Source of the DNA: Lycium barbarum
Lineage: Eukaryota; Streptophyta; Magnoliopsida; Solanales; Solanaceae
Direction: 5' to 3'
Length of the DNA stretch: 64,000 nucleotides
Assembly: GCF_019175385.1 (NCBI RefSeq)
Contig: NC_083339.1
Span: 117,327,530 to 117,391,529, forward strand
In this document: in pieces, positions 1-12,357 of the stretch
Position numbering within the stretch: the first letter of the stretch is position 1
How the letters are laid out: the number at the start of each line of letters is the position of its first letter
Position numbers and translations under genes: made by a program
Notes under the pieces: generated by a model
Told to the model about the DNA's origin: nothing
Database searches by the model: none
The model's input: the letters and a program-made list of their open reading frames with translations, nothing else

Positions 1-708
1 GACCGGCAATGATGAAAGAATTTTCGGACAAAGACGTTGACTCAGTAGCCTATTTTGTCGCGACTAAAGGATTTTGGGGGACTAAGGGTAAAGAAAATTT
101 GAGAGGATCATGGCCGAACTCCGGTCTCCGAGTCGCCTACATATCCTGGGTTGCACGAGAATCAGGCCGCGTGTAGTTCTGTGATGACTACAACACCTAT
201 GAATAACGAATCATGCTTGGTGCGAATCTTTGCAAAATATTGTCCCGGTGTCGAATTATGATGACACTTGACATTATGATAAAACTCGAGAATTCTGAAA
301 ACTGAATGTGCTGGAATGCAAGCAGAATATTTGGGTTTGGAGACGAGTGTTCGAGGTAGATCCTTGACCCTTGTCGGGAAGTCTGATTATCCTTCCCAAC
401 AAATTGCCCCAGTTCGCTGCCGAAGAAATAGTTTCACATTGCGCTAAAGCTCCTGCGAAACTTAAACTAGATAAAATAGTCAGTGAAAATAAATATCGAA
501 AGTAAAACGATGTAAAATAAGCCCATAAAAAGCTTCAATGATTTAAATAAATGATAGCCTTTGCTGAGGCTAATGCAAATGAGGTTCTAGGCCGATGATT
601 CATGAGAATGATGCCTTTGGCGATGATTAATGAGGCCTTAAACCGGATATGAATATAGGCTATTTGAGCCGAATGATTTATGAGAAATGAGGCTTTCTAA
701 GCCAGCAT
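1..708. other. Ogre internal non-coding sequence
   Basis: No supported gene. The stretch contains one diverged copy of the ACGTATCC-type motif (about 125-182) and otherwise unremarkable sequence leading into the 55-bp array. Confidence 0.4.
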
Positions 709-1760
709 AATGCGGTGCGTTTACAGGGCATTTGAAAGTAATAATGCAATGCATATGCGGTGCGTTTGCGAGCAATGATGCAGTGCGTTTGCAGGGCATT
801 TGAAAGTAATAACGCAATGCGTGTGCGGTGCGTTTGCGAGCATTGATGCAGTGCCTTTGCAGGGCATTTGAATGCGATGTATGTGCGGTGCATTTGCGAG
901 CATTCGCAAGGCATTTGAAAGTAATAATGCAATGCGTGTGCGGTACGTTTGCGAGCATTGATGCAGTGCCTTTGCAGGGCATTTGAATGCGATGTATGTG
1001 CGGTGCATTTGCGAGCATTCGCAGGGCATTTGAAAGTAATAATGCAATGCATGTGCGGTGCATTTGCGAGTGTTCGCAGGGCATTTGAAAGTAATAATGC
1101 AATGCATGTGCGGTGCGTTTGCGAGCATTCGCAAGACATTTGAAAGTAATAATGCAATGCATGCGCAGTGCGTTTGTGAGCATTCGCAAGGCATTTGAAA
1201 GTAATAATGCAAGGCATGTGCGGTGCGTTTGCGAGCATTCGCAAGACATTTGAAAGTAATAATACAACGCATGTGCGGTGCATTTGCGAGCATTCGTAGC
1301 GCATTTGAAAGTAATAATGCAATGCATGTGCGGTGCATTTGCGAGCATTCGCAGGGCATTTGAAAGTAATAATGCAATGCATGTGCGGTGCGTTTGCGAG
1401 CATTCGCAAGACATTTGAAAGTAATAATGCAATGCATGTGCAGTGCGTTTGCGAGCATTCGCAAGGCATTTGAAAGTAATAATGCAATGCATGTGCGGTG
1501 CGTTTGCGAGCATTCGCAAGGCATTTTAAAGTAATAATGCAATGCATGTACGGTGCGTTTGCGAGCATTCGCAAGGCATTTGAAAATAATAATGCAATGC
1601 ATGTGCGGTGCATTTGCGAGCATTCGCAAGTCATTTGAAAGTAATAATGCAATTCATGTGCGGTGCCTTTGAAAGCAATAGCACATGTGCAGTACGGGGT
1701 GTTTGAAAGCAATAGTGCATGCGCAGTGTATTTGAAAGCATTTATGTGAGGCATTTGAAA
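709..1760. repeat. 55-bp minisatellite array (about 17 units)
   Basis: A unit of exactly 55 bp in the regular part (for example 1321 to 1376) has the cores GCGTTTGCGAGCATTCGCA, GGCATTTGAAAGTAATAAT and GCAATGCATGTGCGGT. The left part (709-1010) has shorter or rearranged units; the right end (1660-1760) fades into partial units. On the minus strand the unit has no stop codon in any frame, so all three frames stay open for 293-376 codons. These long frames are a by-product of a stop-free unit whose length is not a multiple of 3; no protein is inferred. It is located between gag and the missing pol of the Ogre element. Confidence 0.9.
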
Positions 1761-2296
1761 GCAATAGGAAATATTTGTGCATTGATACGTTTGAAAAATC
1801 GTTTGCAAGACTCAAGCATTATTTTACTGCAAATTTCAAAAATTATTGACACTTGAGAGGCATAATTGTTATAAGAAATCTCAAACCGCTCGACGAGTAA
1901 TCCTTGCAAGGTTGTAAACATTACATACTTCAGCTTCCGCAATTGGAAACCTGCATCCAAAGAAAATTTGTAAATTTTTTTTTTTGGGGGGGGGTTGATT
2001 CGCGTTGACTTTGAAGATCTGGCCCTTAGTGCTTCATTCTTCCAACTTTGTCTGGACTTGTAACCTCCGCCTATTTCTAAGTCTTGGCCAACTAATAAAA
2101 CTATCTGATTAAAAGTAATATTATTTTTAAAAAAAAAATATGAATAAAAATATGTATATAGTGATAAATAATTTCTGCTGCACTTGGGACTGTGACACAT
2201 TGTGAAACAAAGCGAGCGTCCTTTCTCCAAAGTCTCCCTTTTGCCTGATGACTCTGTTGACCATATACTATTTCATGTCTATCGATGTCGCCTGCG

Positions 2297-2452
2297 TGGA
2301 TACCCTTAAAAATTGTCCCAGTTTCTGGCACAGGAGGATATTGTTTTGCGATGATACCCTTAAAATTTGTCCCAGTTTCTGGCATAGGAGGATGTTTGTT
2401 TTGCAATGATGCCCTTAAAATATGTCCCAGTTTCTGGCATAAGAGGGTGTTA
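2297..2452. repeat. Tandem repeat, about 3 copies of a 54-58 bp unit
   Basis: Three consecutive copies share CCCTTAAAA, GTCCCAGTTTCTGGCA and AGGAGGAT/AGAGGGTG cores, separated by TGTTTTGC(A/G)ATGAT. Copy divergence is low (a few mismatches each). It lies in the Ogre internal region downstream of gag. Confidence 0.75.
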
Positions 2453-2460
2453 AACTTTTA

Positions 2461-2760
2461 AAATGACAAGACCGAGCCTTATATAGGCTGCCTACGTATC
2501 CCACAAAGGGAATCAGGTCAAGCGTAGTTCAAATTACAAGCGAAATAAAAGTGAGATTTTCTAATAATGTGACCGAGGCCCGTGTAGGCCGCCTATGTAT
2601 CCCCCACCGTGGGAATTAGGTCAGGCGTAGTTCATGTTACAAGCAGGAATGGAAATTTTGGAAATTTAAAAGACCAAACCCGATATAGGTTTCTTAACGT
2701 GTCCCGCCGAGGGAACGTAATTTCATTACATAAGCATAGTTTGGCTTTGGCATTTAAGCT
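2461..2760 (-). repeat. Dispersed 60-bp motif family in Ogre internal region
   Basis: Three diverged copies of a unit of about 60-100 bp: near 2469-2540, 2571-2650 and 2670-2740. Each has a GACCGAG-like start, a core such as GCCTACGTATCCC, then GGGAATCAGGTCA and GCGTAGTTC. A fourth, isolated relative lies at about 125-182. The repeated core is a familiar non-coding signature of Solanaceae Ogre/Tat elements; its role is unknown. Confidence 0.55.
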
Positions 2761-2855
2761 TTCAAAAGTTGGAGGCAAAAACAACAAAAGCATAAACACG
2801 ATTCAGGCCTCGGTTTTGAATCGTGTTGTTTCATCAAATACTTAATACAAATTGT

Positions 2856-5220
2856 CTACCAAGACTCCCGGAGAGCCGGGGGCGGAGTACAAGTCCAATT
2901 GTTCAAAATATCTCCAGGCTCAGCATCCCAGTTAGTTGGGGTTTCAGAGCATTCATCCAAAACCATGTTGCATTCAGCTTCCTCCTCGGCAATGAATAAA
3001 TTCTTGAGATCTTCCACGAGGCTCTCTTCAGGTTCTTCTTCTGATGCTTTGAAAAATGACTGATTCAGGAGAGGAACAGGCTTTGGCAAGGGGATATCAC
3101 TTCTCCTTTTGATACTAGCCAGTGCAATTTCTTCAAGGGTGGATTCGTATCAAATACCAAAAGTGTCCTTTTGCCCAGACAACTAAATCGGTTCCACTAC
3201 TCCATCCAAATTCACTCCGGAACAGTTTGGTGATTCAACCTTTTATCTTTTTCGATCGGCACAATAGTCCCTCCCAAATTGCAATCTCCATCAAGGGTAA
3301 TCATGTTCACAATGGCATCACCATGATTGGGAAGCGGATTGTTGTTTATATTTGGGGGAACTCCTTTGAGCTGGATGACCCCTTCTTTGATTAATGCTTT
3401 GACTTTGTCTTTGAGAGTAAGGCAATTCTCAGTATCATGTCCGGCAACTCCCGAGTGATACGCACAATTTTTAGTCCCGTCATACCATCCAAGAAGGGGA
3501 TTAGGAACTCTTCCCTGAATCGGTTGGAGTATCCCTGCGGTTCTCAGCCTTTCATACAGTTGGGCTAAGGGTTCGGCTAACGGTGTGTAAGTTTTGGTTG
3601 GCTTTCTTTTGAAATTTGGGCGAGGTCTGGGTGCGTTTTGTGGACGGTTTAGTGATTGGTATTGGGGTTGAGGTGAGTAGGTTAACTGGTGTTGTGATGG
3701 GCTTTGATGGGCGGGTGCTCCAGGTGAGTGATATACTGGTTGGCTATGTAAACAGGAAGGGGAGTGGGTGGAGGTTGGTAATAAAGCTGAGGGGCTTGGG
3801 TGTATTGGCTGTAGTATGAAGGCTGAGATGAAGGGTATTGGTAGGTTAACATTTGGTTCGGTCATCGCTCCTGGATGGTCATGACCGCGGACACTCCGTC
3901 CCTCTTCTTCTTAGCTGAATCTGATCGAATTGCCTTACTTGTTGCTTGCAAGGCTGCGAGATTTGTGACTCTTCCTGTTTTAATGCCTTCCCCTATGAAA
4001 TCTCCCATTCTGATGACTTCAGAAAACTTTTGTCCGATGACATTTAACAGTCTTTCATAGTATGTGGCATCTTTTAAAGACTGTACAAAGAGCGTCGTCA
4101 TCTCACTCTCCGTCATTGGGGGATGGACTTTTGCGGCTTCCGCTCTCCAGCGCATAGCATACTCCCCGAAGGTTTTTGTCGATTTTCTTTCTAATTTCTT
4201 CAAATAGAATCGGTCTGGGACAGTCTCAGTGTTGAACCTGAACCTATCCATGAATTCTTATGCCATTTCTCCCCAACTATATCATTTCTGCAGATCTTAG
4301 CATGTGTACCAATCGAGCGCCTCTCCTGTCAGGCTCCTTATGAACAGTTTCATCCGAATGGCCTGATCTTTTCTCACTCCGACAATTTTATCGCAGTATG
4401 ATCTCAAGTGAGCCCGGGGATTTCCTTTTCCATCAAACATATTAAATTTTGGTACTTTATATACAGCGGGCAACTCGATGTCAGGATGAATACATAGATC
4501 CTCGTACTCCAGTCCTTCACATCCTTTGTTGGTTTGGATATTTCTAACAACTTCTCTCAGACTGCGTTGCTCTTTTGCTACATTCTCGTCTGCTCTCGCC
4601 CTGGCTTCCCTTTCCATCTCTTCATAAGGGTCAACCTCTGGATGATGCACGGCCTGCAACTGGGTAGTGAAAGGCTGAGCTTCTGCTACATATACCGGTG
4701 GCACATACTGTGTGTTATGGTTAGCGGTGTATGCCAAAGGTATGTGTTGAGTTGCTTGGTAGTTTTGGGGAAGTGGGGTAGTTTGGATAACTGGAGGCTG
4801 AGGAATATAGGGAGAGATTAAAGGTAGCGGATTGGCTTGTTGGAAGATAATTTGTTGGGGGTTGGCTTGTTGCGGGTCATTTTGTTGCGGGATGGTTTGA
4901 TGTATGTTGGTTTGTTGCAGGGTGTTTTGTTGTGGGATGGTTTGCTGTGAGTGGATCGGTGGTGGAATGGCTTGTTGTGGGTTTGATTGTTGTGAGATGG
5001 TTTGTTGCGGGCTAGTTTGTTGTGGGATGGGGGGTGAATTGGTAGTGCATGGATTGACTGTGTGAAATGGAGGGTTTGAGGGAAAAGGTTGAGGAGCGGG
5101 CGAGTCAACAGGCGAAAAGGATGGTGGGATTGTTGCACTTGTTCTTTGTTCATGGTGGGGCGTGTTGAGGGTAATGGATAGGTTGGTGAGATTTCGCAGT
5201 CGCTCGATTTCACTTTGCAT
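2856..5220 (-). pseudogene. gag: Ogre/Tat gag polyprotein, degenerate
   Basis: The first segment (5220-4297) starts MQSEIERLRNLTNLS, has a Pro/Gln-rich low-complexity stretch built from repeats such as IPQQN and NPQQA (about residues 55-120), then the conserved gag core entry YKVPKFNMFDGKGNPRAHLR and ALDWYTC. The core continues at 4251-3862 (MDRFRFNTE, FGEYAMRWR) and at 3865-3212 (PLAEPLAQLYERLRTAGIL; CAYHSGVAGHDTENCLTLK, a CxxH-type zinc-binding motif). It ends around 2856 with LNNWTCTPPP...RESW, the usual end of this gag region. In-frame stops after WYTC and after TIQER, plus frame changes, make it a pseudogene. Gag packages element RNA into virus-like particles. Confidence 0.8.
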
Positions 5221-5902
5221 ATTGGCTATTTGCTGTACCAGTTGGGCGATGAGTTCGTCATTCCCTCCTCCCGAACCTCGGGTTCGTCTCTTGGAATGGT
5301 GACAAGTCCCAAGCCAGTCTGTTCGGATGCCCCTGAATCATTCATATCGTTGGATGCTCATGCTTTTGATCTTGTGAAGTACGGGTGGTCTGCCAGTTCG
5401 CAGTCGACACGAATCAACCTTTGGGGGGATAATCAAAATAAAATAAAACCTTCAAAAATGAAGAAAACTGCGTTAGTATAGTGCGAATGCTTGCTGCTTA
5501 AAATAAAATAATGCGAACATTGGGAAAATAACGTCGAAAGAAGAACATATTGCATAGCAAATAAATCACATAGTAAAAGAGAAACATAGCAAACATAGCG
5601 CGACCTATTATGCACAGGACCTCCATTGTGCCAGAGGTAAGCCTAACGACAAATATTCGGGATTATGATAGAGTGATCCAAGCCATTTAATTGAGACATT
5701 TGAGTTTGGAAATAAAGAGGCCAAATTTCATTGAGTAAAATAAAGCGAGTACATCAAATAGACCAGAATATATCAAAGATAGCATAATATAAAGACAATC
5801 CTAAACTTGGCCTAAAATTTGCGTTTGATCATGCTGGAGGCTGAGCTGAAGATGATGCTCCATCATTGCTAGGCCCTGCTCCCGTATTTCCCAAATATTG
5901 CA
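5221..5902. other. Spacer between Ogre ORF1 and gag
   Basis: About 680 bases without a supported gene. It is part of the Ogre internal region. Short open frames here show no recognisable motif and no compositional sign of coding. Confidence 0.45.
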
Positions 5903-7209
5903 TTATATTCGCCATTTGATCCCACATCTCGGGAGTGACAACCATGGATCCCAAGCGAGCATGTTTATCCAAATTGTCTTCACTTTGTCTTCGAAACCTG
6001 ATTCACCTGCTGGGCTAGGTTCTATGTTACCATAATCTTCTTGTAGCCATGCGTGATATTCTGGAACACCTCCTGCCGGTCCAGCCCCAATGCTTATCGG
6101 GTCAATGTTAACCCATTCATCGAGAATTAGGCCAGCTCTAGGAACTCTGAAGTCCAGCCCAAAGACGATTTCAGAACCGCTCATGTCAGCTTAGAGAGGG
6201 ATTACTTGATCTATACCGAACTGTCGAAGCACGCGTACCGGGGGGTATGGCTAGAGGCCCTTCAGCCCAATAAGCTCAATGTAGTAAAGCTTCCTTCCTC
6301 TTATGTAAGCCGTGGTACGTGGTAGCAAAGGATACTTCCATTGGATTTGGTTGCCAGTTCGGGAAGCCAAGAACTCATACCAATCGTGAGTGCCAACTGG
6401 AGATATGAACGGCTTCGTCCTTTCATAAAAACTACCAATTTTGTTTGACTCGCTAAATCGTATATCTGCCATATTCGGGCGTTGATAGAAATGCTCCATT
6501 GCCCACATTTGGAGGAGAAGATTGCAACCCTCAAAGAAACTTGTTCCTCCCCGTTTACACTTTCCCAAAGCCCGGAGTATTTCCGCCAAAATCATCGGAA
6601 CCAAAGTGAGTTGCGCGCCATCAACCCCTCAAAGAGTGCTCAAGCCACAGAACATATGCAGGTGCTGATCTTACCGTATTCACGTGGGAATACCAAAATC
6701 CCAAGTAAGGCGACAGCGAATACGATAGGTCGTCTAGCTTGTCAATGAGCGGGAGTGCACGAAAATTCCTTCTTGAACAATTTGTACCCGTCTTGACGCC
6801 CATACCTCTCATATAAATAGTCCAAAGATACTCAATTATTTTCGAAGCATCGAAGTTCCTTTGTGTTTTTCAACCCCAAATAGCGGAGAAATTTCTTTCC
6901 CGATTGACTGTGCGGGATAATCTGACCCTTCCCTTGGTATTTTAAGTTCGTGAAGTAGCTTATCTCTTCCAACGTGGGTGTGAGCTCAAAATCCTTAAAT
7001 TTGAAAACCGCTCGGTTGGGGTCCCAAAATTGGAGTAAAGCTCTAACTGTGTGCTTGTCCGGAGTGATCTGAAACAGTGAAGGGAGGAATTTAAACATCC
7101 TTGTGACCGCCAGTCTACTACCCATGTCTAAATCTTCCCACCATACCCTCAGCTTGCTCGGGACGCCACTGACCATATTAATTTTGGGGATCTGCGGGAC
7201 GAAATCCAT
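5903..7209 (-). pseudogene. Ogre ORF1, DUF7745 / plant-mobile-domain-like protein, broken
   Basis: The start at 7209 gives MDFVPQIPKINMV, then LRVWWEDLD, LLQFWDPNRAVFKF and FELTPTLEEISYF, which are recognisable as the N-terminal half of the DUF7745 (aminotransferase-like, plant mobile domain group) proteins that precede gag in many Solanaceae gypsy elements. After ...ELRCFENN the frame stops at 6832. The C-terminal half continues in other frames: FFEGCNLLLQMWAMEHFYQRP, then GTHDWYEFLASR and IQWKYPLLPRTTAYIRG (6251-6604), with a last weak segment at 5903-6184. At least three stops or shifts break it, so it is non-functional here. Function in the element is unknown; PMD proteins in plants have been linked to silencing and genome stability. 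Confidence 0.75.
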
Positions 7210-7680
7210 CCTACAAAAAAGAAAAAGAAATGACTTTTCCAAACTCGACGTGTCATGATTAGGCTTGGATCCTTCTATCACTATCACGTTACACATAATA
7301 TGCTTGTTGGTCATTGGGTTATGAAAAACCCGTCGACAATTCGGTAGGTTTCCTAATTGTGGAACCGATACCTAGGATCGACCCACCTAAGGTTTATGCA
7401 TGCATGGCTTAATTTTTGGATTATTTGAAAAAATTTGTGGGTGCGCAAAACACACCTCGCGTGTACGTGTGATAGTGTGAGTTTTTCAGAAATGGAGGAA
7501 ATATGAACGGAATGCCAGTTTAAGGAAAGCAGTAACATAGAAAATTTCACATAATAAAACAGCCACTTAAAAGCAGATAAGAAAAAAATAAAAGCAAAAA
7601 TAAAGGAAAAATAAAGAAAACACTCAAAACATCCAATTAATTAATTATTAACCTAAGTTGTTATGGTTAAGAACCTAAAA
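7210..7680 (-). other. Untranslated leader between primer-binding site and ORF1
   Basis: AT-rich leader with no convincing coding potential; it includes a run of A-rich repeats (7555-7625). It sits between the primer-binding site and the first methionine of ORF1 at 7209. Nothing else is recognised. Confidence 0.5.
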
Positions 7681-7700
7681 TCCCCAGCGGAGTCGCCAAG
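7681..7700 (-). other. Retroelement primer-binding site
   Basis: Minus strand TGGCGACTCCGCTGGGGA lies 2-3 nt inside the LTR end. It begins with TGG, as expected for pairing with a tRNA 3' CCA. Tat/Ogre elements commonly use a site of this type; which tRNA it matches was not verified here. Confidence 0.75.
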
Positions 7701-10700
7701 CTGTTATACCCCATTTAAACGGGTTAAAGTAGAGTACAATATATTGGTGATTCCTCTTTTGTTTATTTTAAGGAGTCGCCACCTAATTAGTTTATTGGTG
7801 AATTAGGACACCTAAACATTTAACTAAGGCAGAGTTAAACTAAACCTCTGTTAATGGTCTGCTTAATTAGCGTGATTCTAGGTAAGGGTTCTAGATTATC
7901 CTAAAGGGAAGGGGTTAGGCATCCTTTAGAATCCATTAATTATGGTTACAGCCCAAACTTAGGTTAATTGAGGCTAAAGATGCAAAATATAGCTTGTAAA
8001 TGTTAATAAGGTTTTAAAGGAAAATATAATAATGCTATTCAAAATAATACCTATAAATGTTGTTAAGGTTTTAAATAGAAATACAATAATGCTATTTAAA
8101 ATAAGATTTGTATAATGATTTCCATAAAAGAAGACTTTAAATGCTATTTAAAATAAGATTTATAAATGTTGTCAAGGCTTTAAATGAAAATATAATAATG
8201 TGATTTAAAATGAGACTTGAGAAAATATAATAGTTTGCATCTAAGTAATAGCTTTTACCAAATTTGAACTTTGAATAAAATTATGTTATGTGAATATGAC
8301 GGTGCAAACAAAATCTAGCTTTATTTTTATAAATATGATGCAAAACGACGTGAGTTTCTTTCTCCTTTTTAGTTATTTAACTATACTCGGCTAAAAGATG
8401 CATAATCGGGCAACTCTTAAAAAAATGTTTATAAAATATATTTAAACTCATATTTGCGATATTGATGACGTTTTTTTGAAGTTTCTAAGACAGTAAAACA
8501 TGATTCCTTTAACTCTAAATATGTATTCACGCTATTGAAAATCAACTATTCTAATGAAAATAATATTGTAGATACTATGAATAATTTAACAAAAGAAAGA
8601 GAGAATAAAATCTTATGGAATTAACTGTTGGTTTTCCTTAAATTAACTATCCATTACTAAAACTAAACCCCACTAATTTCGCTAAGGTTCATCTAAATTA
8701 ACAAAACAAAGTAAAGGGTTAGTCGAATAATACAAATTAAATGCACAAAAACAAAGTAGAGGCGTAAATAAAATTAAATGGGCTCAGCCCATTTTTTAAG
8801 GCTGCTGCGATCAGTGATACTGTTGGGAATGGGCTCAGCCCATTTTTAAAACTGCTGCGAACTGTTCATGTTATTGGGCTTTGGCCCAGAATTTTTATTT
8901 CTTTCTTTTTCGTTTTTGCTGCGGACAAGGCTGGACAGAGAGAAGATTTCGTTGGGCTTTCAGCCCAACACCGAATGCGGAAGAAGAACGAGTCCCTCGG
9001 ACTCGTATGCGATGGTCATGCATAAATGAAATGAAAAGGATTATTATATAATAAAATACTAAGGCCTAAATAAAGAAACTAAGTATGCAGATTGAATTAG
9101 CACATAACACAATAATAGGACACTTAGAGAAAATGTTCAAACCCAAACAATACAATAATGAAGAAACGGCTGAAGCCCATGTAGTCTATTTTATATCACT
9201 GAATAACTTAGGCCCAGATACCAAACAAAACAGTCAAATAAAAAATAGATGCAGGCCCAATTAAAATGATGACAGTCACAAGAATGAGGCAGGCCCAAAA
9301 ACATGTCAGAAATACAAAAGAAAACAGTGAAGTAGACCCAAAACAATAGGGCAGTTCCAGTTTTCCAGAATGAATAACTTATGTATATATTACGTATATT
9401 TCGCGTATACACATTCATAAGGATGTCTAGATGGTTAGTATTGGAATGCTTTCACCCCCGCCTTCCCGATGTTGCACAAGTTCCAAGGGATTACATGAAT
9501 CCCAGGCATGGCTAACACCGAGGGGGGGGGGGGTTCAAGCTTGATCCATAATGACCAATCCAACCTCCCTATTAATGTATTTTCATGAATATACTACAAA
9601 AATACATAGATATATGACCTCATTGCCTTAACAAAAATTAAAACACTTATAAATATATTGATAGCATTTCAGCCAATCTACCATACAACAATCAACAATT
9701 ACAAAATGTGTTAAGGTAAAGAAGGGAGTTTAGATCTCATTTCAAACCCAAATATTAAGGAAAACTAAAAAGAGATCTTAACTTCATTACTTTCGTTTAA
9801 CAACAGATCTTCAGCTTATACAAAGTTGCCTAAGTTTAAATGGAATGCAAATGAAAACACAACAGTGAAGAGAGTCGAAAGGCTTGACGTACACAACTTG
9901 AGAACCAACTCTCATTTGAAACTACACGCATATTCAGTGAAGTCGAAACTAAGCTATCATTCTCAAGAAAAACTAACAGCCCAAAACTAATCAAACTACC
10001 TTCACTTTGAATAGATAAAGAAAAACTAAAGCAAGACAGGAAGAGTGAGCTCTAATCTTAAAAATTACTTAGTTACTAAATGCTAAAAATATTACTAAAA
10101 CTACATGTAATCTTAACTAAACAGGAAAAAGATTAATAAATGTAAAGCTTATCATTTTTAACCACTTGACTAATTAAAAGCGTCTAGCAAACGAGAGCTA
10201 ATTAATACCAGCAACTAAGAAACATCCGTGATAAGAAACTACCTATAACATGAACGCAAATAAACAGAAACAAGAATTTCAAATCAAACCACATAGAAGA
10301 ACAGGATTATAAAATGAAAAGAAGAAGGAAAATCACTTAGACAGATTCTGAAAGAAAGGGGGAGACTCATTAATTGAAAACACCACAGTGAGGGAAAGCT
10401 AAGGCAGAACCAAACTTGAAATTAACAAAATATTATAACTAATGACTCTGTTCCGTTGGCAAACAGCTAACATTTAGTCACGTTTAGCATGGTATGACTA
10501 TTCTTGGATCATGAACAAAATTAGCTCAATGTTTAATCGAAATCCAGAGCCAGAAAAGGTAACGTATTGATTATGCTTAGTTTTATCTCAGTTTAAAGAT
10601 AACAAGTTGTTGAGTTTTAACTTTTTAAAAAAAAAACTATAAATAAGATATGAGTGATTTTATTAGAACTAGTTGCTCTTAACATTGACCTTCACCATAT

Positions 10701-11706
10701 ACTAAGGGAGAAAACACAAAGAGAACATAGTAAAACTTCATATTTTCATACAGTAGCAAGGAAGCTAATTTTTTTAGCTAGATAAAAAAAAATTAAGCTA
10801 AACTTATACGAAACAGACACATAGAGTTAAAAGTAGAAGAACACTAAAACAAAGAAGGCAATTACCGAAACTACTAATCTAATCTACTTCTAATAAAGCT
10901 AATAAATCAACTAATCTCTAAACTAATATAAAATTATAATGGGCAGAATTAAAATAGAAATGCTAAGATAATGAAAGAATTACCTTCTTCGGGTGCAGCG
11001 AACAGGGTGCGGGGGTTTTCAATCTACCTCGAAACACCACAAATCCCGAGTTTGTATACACTCGGACCCGAACAAATATTAAAGGCAAAACAGAAAAGGA
11101 TTTAGTATTTGACGATATCAAGAACATTAAGAACTAATATTTTTAAAGGGGAACTGGAACGGTTAAAGACGTGTATTTTCAGGGGAAATTTGGCAGCTGA
11201 AAACTTCTAATTTTTAGGGGATTTTCCAGGTGGCTAAAACTTATTTCCAGGGGGGTTCAAGGCGGCTAAAGACTTGCTTTTAATGACTCCCGAAAGGATT
11301 ATTTATATCCCTCAACTAGGGTTTTTGCTCCGGGGTCTAAAACGAAAAATTGGGCGAGATTTAAGTTGAACCCCTTTTCAAATCAAACGTTAGGGTTCTG
11401 TCGTCGATCAGAATACCCAGATAAAGAGACAAAAACAATTAAAAATCGGTACTTGAAAAATGAAAAAGAGCTGATGAAGAAAGCGATTTGAATTCACAAA
11501 TGGACGAAGTCCATTAAAACGTTTCAGATCGAAAGAACAAAGGGAGAAAAAGAGATAACCTCTTCAATGTTGACCCTGATCGAGCATTAAATTCTTTTCC
11601 CTAAATCGACCATGCATGGTCTGTGGGAGTGAAACGGGTCTGTGGAATCGCCAGTTTTGGCCGAGGAGAGAGAGAGACGAAGGAGGAGAGAGGAAGAGGA
11701 AAGAGA

Positions 11707-11736
11707 AAAGGAAGGGGGGGGGGGGGGGGGGGGGGG
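11707..11736. repeat. Poly-G tract in LTR
   Basis: About 26 consecutive G on the plus strand after a GA-rich run (AGAGAGAGACGAAGGAGG). On the element's sense strand this is poly-C/CT. It is prone to length error in sequencing, so the exact count is uncertain. Confidence 0.85.
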
Positions 11737-12198
11737 TGCGGCGCTTGGAGGAAAAGAACCCTAGTGGTTCATTATGTTTAGGGACTCGGGTCGGGTCAGA
11801 TGATGGGCATTGGGATGGGCGAATTAAAAAAATATGAGCTGGGTCGATTTAGGCGGGTAATGGGCTGGGCGAAAAAGTTTAGGGGTTAATTGGGACGGTT
11901 GGGCCCAAAATTTGGTTGAATGAAAGAAGTAATTTGGGCTTTTAAATTTAAGTAAAAGACCTACTTTAATTAATTATATATTAACGGGTGCCAAAATATT
12001 ATTTAATATAAAAGTATGTAATTATTAGTGCTCAGATACAAATAAAATTATATGATGTCATAATAGCCGTGCAATAATATTTTGAAAATCAACAGTAAAT
12101 AAACGCTATTATTTAATTATGCGAAGATAAATGCGATGCGTGTGCATATATAGGATGGTAAAAATGCTGAAATGATTATAATGCAAATTATAACAATA

Positions 12199-12201
12199 CT
12201 G

Positions 12202-12273
<72 letters not shown>

Positions 12274-12295
12274 GTAGTAATAATAGTAGTAATAA

Positions 12296-12337
<42 letters not shown>

Positions 12338-12357
12338 TGGTAGTAGCAACAGTAGTA
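12199..12357. repeat. Compound trinucleotide microsatellite (TAA)n-(TAG)n
   Basis: About 30 uninterrupted ATA/TAA triplets run from 12199 to about 12275. They grade into mixed TAA/TAG and then a pure TAG tract to about 12340 with GGT interruptions. The site is inside the Ogre LTR near its 5' (right) end. Confidence 0.95.

Noticed and set aside
709..1760. Possible CRISPR array
   Set aside because: Units are contiguous 55-bp repeats without unique spacers, in a plant retrotransposon.
638..1808. Three long minus-strand ORFs (293-376 codons)
   Set aside because: They are three frames of the same 55-bp tandem repeat, which lacks stop codons on that strand; no non-repetitive coding sequence is present.
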